A stretch of 31,895 nucleotides of DNA from Candidatus Sigynarchaeota archaeon (GTDB lineage: Archaea; Asgardarchaeota; Jordarchaeia; Jordarchaeales; Jordarchaeaceae). Position numbers and translations under genes: made by a program. Positions 8,103 through 14,560 of this stretch are shown piece by piece; position 1 is the first letter of the stretch, and every line of letters begins with the position of its first letter. The stretch spans positions 1-31,895 of the forward strand of contig JAUQYY010000370.1 in the NCBI GenBank assembly GCA_030587505.1, given 5' to 3'. Under the pieces are notes generated by a model, which did not search any database, was not told the DNA's origin, and worked only from the letters and a program-made list of their open reading frames with translations.

Positions 8103-8987
8103 CTACAGGGCTTTCTGCTCAGAACCGTTTTCACGGAAAATATTCAGTATCGCCAACGCCGCCGAAATCGCCTCCTCGGTTCTAACGGTCCGCGTTGCCT
8201 GGTTAGGCACAAAATTCACCAAAAAATCCCCCGCCTCACGGGGATCGATTTTTTCCCTTCCCAGAATCTCCGCCAAACCCTCATAGGGACCACCAAAAAC
8301 CAGAAAAAGCTTTCCTGCATGCCTCCACTTTTTCAAAATCTGCTCCTTAACACTCCTAAACGGATCACCGTACCGAGAAGTCAAAACTATGAGCGCACCA
8401 CGAAGCCTTCTGAGAGTTGAACCCAAAGACGCCTTAGAAATCCTGACAGTATATCCCCAATACTCTCCAATCTCACTGGGATTCACCCTCTCCAGAAACA
8501 GTTCCCCGCCTTTCACTACGACCCTCACTGAAACACGAGTATTCACAGGCAAACCCACACCCTTGAGCCTAAGAGGACGCTCAACACCAATATCAACGAG
8601 ACACCCCCTAGAATCACTCTTAACAACCACACCCTCCCGAAACTCGCCATCGCGTAACTCTTTTTTCCTACTCTTGAGAGGATGATGAGGCGTCGCAAGA
8701 GGCGGAAGAACCCCAGCATACCTCAAAAGAGGCGACGAAGGATGAAGCCGCCTCCTCAAATACTGAGGCGTCTCCAAATAGTCCAAAATCTTCTTAATAA
8801 GAACCAAATCATCCCTCTGCGCCCCGTAGGAAGAATCAGGATAAAGCAAAATCTCACGAACCCTGAAAACAGCCGCCAACCGACCGACCTGCCCAACCCT
8901 AACAGTCTTCAACCGCAAATCAGAAGCATCAGCAACCAAAGACCCCGGAAGAACAAGACCAATCTCCAAACCAGTCAACTCGCTCAA
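8103..8987 (-). CDS. SPOUT-family RNA methyltransferase (DUF171/C9orf114-like)
   Basis: The 294-residue protein belongs to the archaeal/eukaryotic SPOUT group whose gene usually heads the L3-L4-L23-L2 cluster. The N-terminal part has IGLVLPGSLVADASDLRLKT and VREILLYPDSS. A central OB-like insert spans roughly residues 115-185. The C-terminal trefoil-knot segment has LFLVFGGPYEGLAEILG and VNFVPNQATRTVRTEEAISA, which bind SAM. The likely target is rRNA. Codons in this gene end mostly in G or T, unlike the central part of rpoB. Confidence 0.92.
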   Translation of the reverse strand: MSELTGLEIGLVLPGSLVADASDLRLKTVRVGQVGRLAAVFRVREILLYPDSSYGAQRDDLVLIKKILDYLETPQYLRRRLHPSSPLLRYAGVLPPLATPHHPLKSRKKELRDGEFREGVVVKSDSRGCLVDIGVERPLRLKGVGLPVNTRVSVRVVVKGGELFLERVNPSEIGEYWGYTVRISKASLGSTLRRLRGALIVLTSRYGDPFRSVKEQILKKWRHAGKLFLVFGGPYEGLAEILGREKIDPREAGDFLVNFVPNQATRTVRTEEAISAALAILNIFRENGSEQKAL

Positions 8988-9118
8988 CTTCCCTAAAAAC
9001 TACTCTCATACAACTCACAACAAAATAAAAATCTTCGCTAAACAACCTACCAACCAAAAAGACGAAAGAAGGAACAAATAAAGGAAAACAGCCCTGAAAA
9101 GTCGAAGTTAGCAGAGGT

Positions 9119-9330
9119 GGTGGGGACGGTGAGATTTCCAAGGAGGAACACGCCACGGGTCCTCCTTTTGAACTCACGACCAACAGGTTTCTTCAGCTCA
9201 CCGCTCCAGAAGTTCATCATCTTCTGGTCAGCAAACCTGTTTGTTTTCACAGCTCCTGGAGCCTGTCGTGCTGCCTCGCCGAGTTCAAAACGACCCGTTC
9301 TGAACACGCTGGCTACACTACGTCCCCACC
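9119..9330 (-). ncRNA. Highly structured RNA downstream of the 5S rRNA, unknown function
   Basis: No credible protein frame exists here, but the region folds densely. A perfect 10-bp stem closes it (9321-9330 with 9119-9128). Inside are a 10-bp hairpin (9283-9305), a hairpin at 9250-9267, a 9-bp stem (9182-9190 with 9233-9241) carrying a 7-bp hairpin (9206-9212 with 9221-9227), and a GTGAG/CTCAC stem carrying an 8-bp hairpin (9140-9147 with 9160-9167). The minus strand is favoured: there is no promoter between it and the 5S gene, and T-runs follow 9110. A TATA-like AAATAAAG near 9075 leaves the plus strand possible. I found no SRP or RNase P signatures. Confidence 0.6.
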
Positions 9331-9353
9331 AGGTTGGGTAGTGGCGCCGCTGT

Positions 9354-9508
9354 TCCGTGTTCGGAATGAGAACTTCTACTATTGCTGGGCGGCATCCAGC
9401 ACTATGGGTAGTTCCCCATACACTATGACCGGCACCGAGATGCCAGTATTCGGTTTTCCCGATCCCTCTCGGAGATCAGTACTCACCGAATCGTGTATGG
9501 ACTTGACT
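9354..9508 (-). rRNA. rrf: Circularly permuted, intron-containing 5S rRNA gene
   Basis: On the minus strand the 3' two-thirds of 5S (AGTCAAGTCC at 9508, loop E GAGTACTG/CGGGAAA, to the old 3' end at 9441) comes before the 5' third (TGCCGGTCATAG from 9434 to GAACACGGA at 9354). The old ends are joined by TCTCGG (9440-9435). The expected helices form only in this permuted reading: I 9434-9428/9447-9441 (7 bp), II 9423-9416/9500-9493 (8 bp), V 9490-9485/9454-9449, IV 9477-9461. A 32-nt intron (9405-9374) lies between loop B and helix III. Splicing both BHB motifs gives ...ACCCGTTCTCATTCC... and ...ACACGGAAGTCAAGT..., the archaeal consensus, with helix III (CCGU/ACGG) spanning both joins. Mature length is 117 nt plus the 6-nt linker. 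Confidence 0.92.
9374..9405 (-). other. BHB intron inside the 5S rRNA gene (32 nt)
   Basis: Outer helix GGGAA/UUCUC, central helix CUAC (9411-9408) with GUAG (9379-9376), bulges CCA (9407-9405) and AAG (9375-9373), and an inner stem UAGUGCUGG/CCAGCAAUA with one G-A mismatch. Cutting after the second bulge base removes 9405-9374 and joins ACCC to GTTCTC, which is the normal archaeal 5S sequence at helix III/loop C. Confidence 0.88.
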
Positions 9509-9545
9509 TTCACGCAGCGACGCCAAAAATTCACACACAGTACAA

Positions 9546-9554
9546 AAATATAAA
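9546..9554 (-). promoter_or_regulatory. TATA box of the permuted 5S gene
   Basis: TTTATATTT on the minus strand, centred at 9550, is flanked by AT-rich sequence. The expected start 26 bases downstream is 9524, exactly the first base of the terminal stem of the permuted 5S transcript. Confidence 0.8.
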
Positions 9555-9721
9555 TATTTCTAAAAAATCGAGAACTGCAAAATAAACATCATTCTTCCCC
9601 AAAAATGCCGGAACACGGGATGAGTTGTCAACAGCCAAAAACCGATAGTTGTAATAGGGAGAAGCAGTACGAAAGATTTCTAAAATAATTTCACATCGAA
9701 ACAGCAAACAAAACAGAAAAC

Positions 9722-9730
9722 TTTATATTT
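9722..9730 (+). promoter_or_regulatory. TATA box of tRNA-Asp
   Basis: TTTATATTT on the plus strand, centred at 9726, predicts a start near 9752, eight bases before the tRNA. Confidence 0.75.
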
Positions 9731-9759
9731 TTGGACTAAATCTATCAATCACGCAGAGC

Positions 9760-9893
9760 GCCCAAGTGGTGTAGCCCGGCCTATCATCGCGGCCTGTCAC
9801 GTCGTGGACCCGAGACCAAAGGAAAATTCCTAGGCGGGAATTCAAATCTCGCTACCCGGGCGATAGCGAGTGGGACTCTCGGCTTGGGCGCCA
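9760..9893 (+). tRNA. tRNA-Asp (GTC) with two T-arm introns
   Basis: The acceptor stem is GCCCAAG (9760-9766) with CTTGGGC (9883-9889), then discriminator G and encoded CCA. The anticodon arm is GCGGC-CTGTCAC-GTCGT, with anticodon GTC at 9796-9798. The T stem is CCGAG (9810-9814) with CTCGG (9878-9882), but two introns interrupt the loop. Intron 1, 9815-9840 (26 nt, position 53/54): BHB with CCCG/CGGG and bulges AGA and AAT. Intron 2, 9847-9876 (30 nt, position 59/60): outer helix CCGAG/CTCGG, central TTCA/TGGG, bulges AAT and ACT, inner stem CTCGCTA/TAGCGAG. Splicing both leaves the standard T loop TTCAAAT. Intron 2's motif is complete only after intron 1 is removed. Confidence 0.95.
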
Positions 9894-10119
9894 TCCCTCT
9901 CCTTTTAACACAATTAGTTCAATTCAAGTGCCCAACCCGGTGTAGGACTCATTCTAAAATAAAACACACAGTTGTAATGTAGGCTTACTAAAGTTGTAGA
10001 CGAGCCCCAGTTTTTAGCGCCATACCTGAAAAGTAATAAGAAAAGTAATAAAAAGAAGAAAGGAAAAAACCGAACGACACAGTATGCGAGTCCACGTGAG
10101 GGAAGTGAGAGGGAAGGTG

Positions 10120-13100
10120 TTAGGTTTTCTCGGCGAGCTTGAGCCGGGGAGCAATACCTAGAGCCATTAACTCCTGTAACAACAGCTTAAACGCGTAGCT
10201 CATAGTCACTTTTGCGACTCGAGTATCCTCGCCGCAGAGAGGGCAGAAGTAACGCCCCTTATTCTTATCGTAGACGGCGAGCATACCGCACTCCTCGCAA
10301 ACCAGCGTTGTCGTCCTGTCAGACTCGTCGACGAGCTTCTCCTTCAAAACCAAAGCACTGCCATACCCGATGAGGCAGTCGCGTTCCATTTCTCCGAATC
10401 TGAGTCCACCTTCTCTTGCGCGTCCTTCTGTTGGTTGCCGTGTGAGTATTTGTACGGGTCCGCGTGCTCTTGCGTGTATTTTGTCTGCCACCATGTGGTG
10501 TAGTTTCTGGTAGTACACGATTCCTATGAATATGTCTGCTTCGTATTTTCTTCCTGTTATTCCGTTGTACATTGTTTCTCTGCCGTTGTATTTGAAGCCT
10601 CGGCTGCGTAATTCATTGTACAGTTTTTTGAGTGGTTCGCCGGTGAATGCTGTGCCGTCGATTCTTCTTCCGCTGAGCGCTCCTACTTTTCCGGCTATTG
10701 ATTCAATTATTTGCCCTAGCGTCATTCGGGAGGGTATTGCGTGGGGGTTGACTATGAGGTCTGGGACTACGCCGTCTTCTGTGAAGGGTAGGTCTTCTTG
10801 AGGTACTATTAGTCCGATTATTCCTTTTTGCCCGTGGCGTGTTGCGAATTTGTCGCCTAGTTCCGGTATTCGTTGGTCTCTGATTTTGACTTTCACTAGT
10901 TTGTTTCCATCTATGGTTTCTGTTATTGATACTGTGTCGACGATTCCTGTTTCACCGTGGCGCATACTGGTGGAGGTTTCTCTTCTGGTTTGAGTGGGGA
11001 GTTCGAAGCCTGCGTTTTCTTCGAGGAATCTTGGGGGGCTTGTTCTGCCGATTATTATTTCTCCTCCCTGTACTTCGACTTCTGGTTCGATTATTCCGTC
11101 GTCGGATAGGTGGCGGTAGGCTTCTGCGGCGCGGTATCCTCTGACGGAGCGGTCTGGTATTTCGAATTTGTCTTCTTGTCCTCCGGGGTATTTTCTTTCT
11201 TCCGCTTCGTAGCTTCTGAAGAAAGTTGATCTTCCCAGGCCTCGTTCTATCGAGGCTTTGTTTATTATTATGGCGTCTTCTATGTTGTATCCTTCGTATG
11301 ATAGTACTGCTACTATGAAGTTTTGTCCGCCGGGTCTTTTGTCGAATCCTGTTGGTGTTGTCGCTTTTGTTGTGACTATTGGGGTTTGTGGGTAGTGAAG
11401 TAAGTGGGCGCGAGTGTCGGCTCTTGTTCGGTAGTTGGCTGCGTAGAGTCCGAGGGCTTGTTTGACCATTCCTGCTTCATACGTGTTTCTTGGGCTTTGG
11501 TTGTGTTCGGGGTAGGGGATTATTGAGGCGGAGATTCCTAGGATTGTGTTGGGTGCTATTTCTAGATGGGTTGTTTTTTCGTTGATGTCTTGAGGGTACA
11601 TGGCTATGTAAGCGTTTTCTTCTTCTTCGGCGTCTAGGAATTCAATTATTCCTTTGCGGATTAGGTCGCTGAATTTCCATTCCTTGCTTCTGAGTTTGGC
11701 TATGTGTTCGGGGGTGAGTTTGGGTTGTCCGTTTTCTACTATTATTAGGGGGCGTCTGGCGCGTCCGGGGTCGCAGTTGGCTTGGATTTCGTTTGTGTCG
11801 GAGTAGTAGGCGATGTTTACTTCGTTGTTTATTTGGCCCGCTCTTCTTCGTTTCTTGACTTCGGCTACGAATGCTAGTGGTTTGGGGTGTATGCCTATTA
11901 GTCTGCCGTTGAGGTAGACTTGGGCGCCTTTAACGCCTTTTCCTCTTTCTATTTCTTCTATGGGTTGGACGCCCAGGTCTATGAAGATGCTTTCAACTTC
12001 TCTTTCGTCCGCGCCTACGGATATGTAGGCTAGGAGTGCTAGGTTTTTGACAAGCCCGCAGTTTGGCCCCTCGGGGGTTTCGTTGGGACAGATTTTACCC
12101 CAGTGGGTGGGGTGTAGGTCTCGCGCTTCGAAGTGGGGTTGGCTCCTGCTGAGGGGAGACACCACTCTTCGAAGGTGACTGAGAGCGGACATGTAGTTGG
12201 TCCTGTCGAGGAGTTGGCTTACGCCGGCTTTGCCGCCTACCCAGTTGCCCGTTGCGAGCGCGTGATGAAGACGGTCTGTGATTACGTCAGCACGGACCGC
12301 GGTTTTGATGTTTCTCCGTCTACCTCTCACGGCGTTTCTTTCGAGCTGGTACTTGATATCTCTACAGAGGCTAAGGAACGCCACGCGGAAGAGACTCATC
12401 AGGAGGTCACCGGCGAGCTTTAGTCTCTTGTTGGCGTAATGGTCTTTATCGTCTTCTGTTCTTCTGTCGAGGGCAAGCTCGATTATGTGGGAGGCCATCT
12501 GGCCCAGGTAGAATGCTTTTCTTAGCCTATCGCTGGGTTTTGTGCCTATATGTGGGAGCAAGTAGCGGTCTAGAACCTGCTCCGCTCTTTTGAGCCGGTA
12601 GTCACGGGTCTGACCCACGGCGACACGCTTTCCGATGTAGTCGAGCGCCTCGTCGCGTGAAGTGATGGGAGCAGCCACTTCTATAGAGGGGATTAATTCC
12701 CGAATTATTTCCTCATCATCGGAGATAGCGTCAACAATCTGCTTATCCGTTTCCAGCCCAAGAGCGCGCACCAGGACCACGAGGGGGATTTTCCCAGGAA
12801 CAGAAGGGAAGGAGACTCGAAGCGAGCCGTCACGCCGCCTCTCCATAGTGACCGGCGCTCTGAAGCCCTGAGCGGTGCTGAAAACCTTGGCGACGTGAGT
12901 GGACGAGCTGCTTTTGTTGCCTCCCTCTATAAGAATACGGTTGGGTGCGAGGTCCTCTTGGGTAACTAGAACTCTCTCACTCCCGTTTATGATGAAGTAG
13001 CCCCCAGGGTCGTCGGGATCCTCGCCTAGGGTGATGAGCTCCTCTCTACTTAGCTGAGAAAGGGGGCACTTCTCGGATTTGAGCATGATGGGTAATCGTC

Positions 13101-13467
13101 CAATGTAGACTTCGACCGGAGCTTCCTCGGTTTCCCCGTGTTCGTCACGGTATACTATGGTCATTTCAAGAGTGAGATTTGCGGCGTACGTCAGGTTACG
13201 TATACGCGCCTCATTGGGGAAGATCGGCATGGTTGAACCATCAGCCTCTTTGATGGTGGGTTTCCCAACCTCGATTTTGCCTAGCCTAACGTAATAGTTT
13301 TCACCCTCAGGCTCGATGACCCCAACCTCATCCACGATCTGCTGCAGCCCATGCCTAACAAACTCGTTGTACGAGTCCAAGTGCTGGCGAACCAGACCGT
13401 TCTCCTCAATGAAAGCCTCAACAACACGCCAAGTATCCAACTGCTCAAACTGCTCAGCATCAGACAT
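10120..13467 (-). CDS. rpoB: DNA-directed RNA polymerase subunit B (unsplit)
   Basis: The 1115-residue single-chain archaeal subunit B. Typical blocks include ICPNETPEGPNCGLVKNLAL, ILGISASIIPYPEHNQSPRN, SYEGYNIEDAIIINKASIER, GDKFATRHGQKGIIG and, near the C-terminus, a zinc ribbon CEECGMLAVYDKNKGRYFCP. I chose the ATG at 13467; a GTG at 13476 adds three residues. The usual archaeal neighbours rpoH (upstream) and rpoA1/rpoA2 (downstream) are absent; tRNA-Lys and tRNA-Asp flank it instead. Codons change style inside the gene: roughly 12,130 to 10,375 prefers A/C-ending codons, while both ends prefer G/T. Confidence 0.98.
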   Translation of the reverse strand: MSDAEQFEQLDTWRVVEAFIEENGLVRQHLDSYNEFVRHGLQQIVDEVGVIEPEGENYYVRLGKIEVGKPTIKEADGSTMPIFPNEARIRNLTYAANLTLEMTIVYRDEHGETEEAPVEVYIGRLPIMLKSEKCPLSQLSREELITLGEDPDDPGGYFIINGSERVLVTQEDLAPNRILIEGGNKSSSSTHVAKVFSTAQGFRAPVTMERRRDGSLRVSFPSVPGKIPLVVLVRALGLETDKQIVDAISDDEEIIRELIPSIEVAAPITSRDEALDYIGKRVAVGQTRDYRLKRAEQVLDRYLLPHIGTKPSDRLRKAFYLGQMASHIIELALDRRTEDDKDHYANKRLKLAGDLLMSLFRVAFLSLCRDIKYQLERNAVRGRRRNIKTAVRADVITDRLHHALATGNWVGGKAGVSQLLDRTNYMSALSHLRRVVSPLSRSQPHFEARDLHPTHWGKICPNETPEGPNCGLVKNLALLAYISVGADEREVESIFIDLGVQPIEEIERGKGVKGAQVYLNGRLIGIHPKPLAFVAEVKKRRRAGQINNEVNIAYYSDTNEIQANCDPGRARRPLIIVENGQPKLTPEHIAKLRSKEWKFSDLIRKGIIEFLDAEEEENAYIAMYPQDINEKTTHLEIAPNTILGISASIIPYPEHNQSPRNTYEAGMVKQALGLYAANYRTRADTRAHLLHYPQTPIVTTKATTPTGFDKRPGGQNFIVAVLSYEGYNIEDAIIINKASIERGLGRSTFFRSYEAEERKYPGGQEDKFEIPDRSVRGYRAAEAYRHLSDDGIIEPEVEVQGGEIIIGRTSPPRFLEENAGFELPTQTRRETSTSMRHGETGIVDTVSITETIDGNKLVKVKIRDQRIPELGDKFATRHGQKGIIGLIVPQEDLPFTEDGVVPDLIVNPHAIPSRMTLGQIIESIAGKVGALSGRRIDGTAFTGEPLKKLYNELRSRGFKYNGRETMYNGITGRKYEADIFIGIVYYQKLHHMVADKIHARARGPVQILTRQPTEGRAREGGLRFGEMERDCLIGYGSALVLKEKLVDESDRTTTLVCEECGMLAVYDKNKGRYFCPLCGEDTRVAKVTMSYAFKLLLQELMALGIAPRLKLAEKT

Positions 13468-13581
13468 AACAACCACTTCTGAAAATTAAATCAAAACAGA
13501 ACCACAAAACAATAAGGTGATCGGAAACCATCCCAAACAACCACAAATGGGTGAGTACTAACAAACACTGTAACGAAAGCA

Positions 13582-13593
13582 GTTTATATTTTT
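13582..13593 (-). promoter_or_regulatory. TATA box of rpoB
   Basis: AAAAATATAAAC on the minus strand, centred near 13587, predicts a start near 13561 and a leader of about 94 bases before the rpoB ATG. Confidence 0.6.
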
Positions 13594-13650
13594 ATTCTAT
13601 ACCCTCCTACGTGGCATCACATACTCAAACACTTAAGATAAGGAAATAGT

Positions 13651-13837
13651 TGGCGGGCGGTACGGGATTTGAATTCGCGAGCCCCGATACGCATCAGAGG
13701 CTACCCGCGACCCTCGGGTTAAAAGCGTCACCCTTCGAAGGGGTTCCTCCGAAGCCCGATGCTTTAGGCAGTTTTCGACTGTTCTACCTAGTTCCTCGGT
13801 TCAACGGCTTTCGTCATAACCCCTAAGCTAACCGCCC
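13651..13837 (-). tRNA. tRNA-Lys (TTT) with three introns
   Basis: Acceptor GGGCGGT (13837-13831) pairs with ACCGCCC (13661-13655), followed by discriminator G and encoded CCA. Anticodon TTT is at 13721-13723 in loop CTTTTAA. Intron C, 13674-13703 (30 nt, 53/54): CGCG/CGCG central helix, bulges GGT and AAT, inner AGCC/GGCT. Intron B, 13727-13755 (29 nt, 30/31): outer AAAG/CTTT, central CATC/GGTG, bulges GGG and ACG, inner CTTCG/CGAAG. A third, about 13765-13816 (52 nt), lies in the D arm between GGTTA and AAGC; I could not fit a strict BHB there, so its ends may shift by one or two bases. Removing 111 nt leaves a 76-nt tRNA. Codons and neighbours give no other reading. Confidence 0.93.
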
Positions 13838-13875
13838 GTGTGCTTTCCAGAGCAATCTAAAAGTAGCTAATGGTG

Positions 13876-13885
13876 ATTTATATTC
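13876..13885 (-). promoter_or_regulatory. TATA box of tRNA-Lys
   Basis: GAATATAAAT on the minus strand, centred at 13880, predicts a start near 13854, 17 bases before the tRNA. Confidence 0.65.
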
Positions 13886-13984
13886 TTTTCTGCTTTCTAA
13901 TTTTTGCGGATACTTGGGTTTTGTTTCTTTGTTTTGCTTCCTACTAATGTTTCAGGGCTAAACAGGGGTCTTTTATATTGTTTT

Positions 13985-14419
13985 TTATGGGTATTCTTTG
14001 GTGACCATCACGTCTTTGACCTTTTCTATGTCTGGGAGTTGAGCGACCTTTTTTTGTTTGAAAACCGAGTATTCTTCCATATTTCTGCTTTTTACCATGG
14101 CTATGATGTCTACAACTCCTCCTGTGCAGATGTATAATTTGATTACTTCGGGATATTTGGCGATTTTCTTTGCTACCTCTAGTGTTTTTTGGTGTTTGGT
14201 TTCGATTAGTAGGATGGCTAGAATGTCGTAACCGAGTTTTCTCCAGTCAATGGAAATTGTGAACTTTTTAATTGCTTTTAGATCTAATAGTTTTTTCATC
14301 CTGTTTGTTACTGTGCCTGCGCTAACCCCCGTTTTTATGGCCATTTCTCTTAGTGCTGATCGGGAGTCTTTTTCAAGTAGGTCTAATATTTTTCGGTCTA
14401 GTTTATCGATTGCCTTCAA
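13985..14419 (-). CDS. Lrp/AsnC-family transcription regulator
   Basis: The 144-residue protein has an N-terminal winged helix-turn-helix (AIDKLDRKILDLLEKDSRSA, then REMAIKTGVSAGTVTNRMKK) and a C-terminal ligand-binding RAM domain with the glycine-rich turn YICTGGVVDIIAMV. These proteins bind DNA as dimers or octamers and sense amino acids or similar small molecules. I prefer the TTG at 14419 over the ATG at 14464. A TATA box (CTTATATGC, about 14465-14473) overlaps that ATG, so transcription should start near 14442, and GGGGG lies before the TTG. Confidence 0.9.
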   Translation of the reverse strand: MKAIDKLDRKILDLLEKDSRSALREMAIKTGVSAGTVTNRMKKLLDLKAIKKFTISIDWRKLGYDILAILLIETKHQKTLEVAKKIAKYPEVIKLYICTGGVVDIIAMVKSRNMEEYSVFKQKKVAQLPDIEKVKDVMVTKEYP

Positions 14420-14560
14420 GGCTAAACCCCCGATTAAGCTAACCAAAAATAGTTTGTAAAGCATATAAGTTTGATGGTGGATTGAGGTTTTGTGTAAGTG
14501 TTAGTCGGTTGTGATGTGTAGGGTTTATTTTATGTGTGGGTTTATTCTTTTTGGGGTTTG

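Larger units (their letters stand above)
9343..9524 (-). other. Bulge-helix-bulge motif at the permutation junction of 5S rRNA
   Basis: The primary transcript's two ends pair: 9524-9515 (GGCGTCGCTG) with 9352-9343 (CAGCGGCGCC), 10 bp including one G-U. Next comes a 4-bp helix, CGTG (9514-9511) with CACG (9359-9356), flanked by 3-nt bulges on opposite strands, AAA (9510-9508) and GAA (9355-9353). That is the strict archaeal BHB recognised by tRNA splicing endonuclease. Cutting after the second base of each bulge, as in the tRNA introns of this window, joins 9354 to 9508 and restores the conserved GGAAGTC of 5S. The 16-base leader and the 3' trailer are discarded. The product is a circle. Confidence 0.88.

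Noticed and set aside
9119..9330. SRP RNA or RNase P RNA
   Set aside because: I could not find the helix-8 GGAAG/AGCAG loop or the conserved RNase P blocks, and the pattern of sequential hairpins does not match either fold.
9047..9341. Open frames on both strands over the ncRNA
   Set aside because: Neither has a ribosome site or protein-like composition, and dense base pairing explains the sequence better.
9343..9524. Two partial or tandem degenerate 5S copies
   Set aside because: The two parts do not overlap in content. Each missing half is exactly supplied by the other, and helices I and II pair between them, so they form one permuted molecule.
9341..9553. Open reading frame on the plus strand across the 5S region
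   Set aside because: It is the antisense of a structured rRNA gene with TATA box, and its translation resembles no protein.
9003..10375. Replication origin at the change of G+T skew
   Set aside because: The skew changes patchily several times in the window, and no Orc1/Cdc6 gene or origin recognition boxes are visible.
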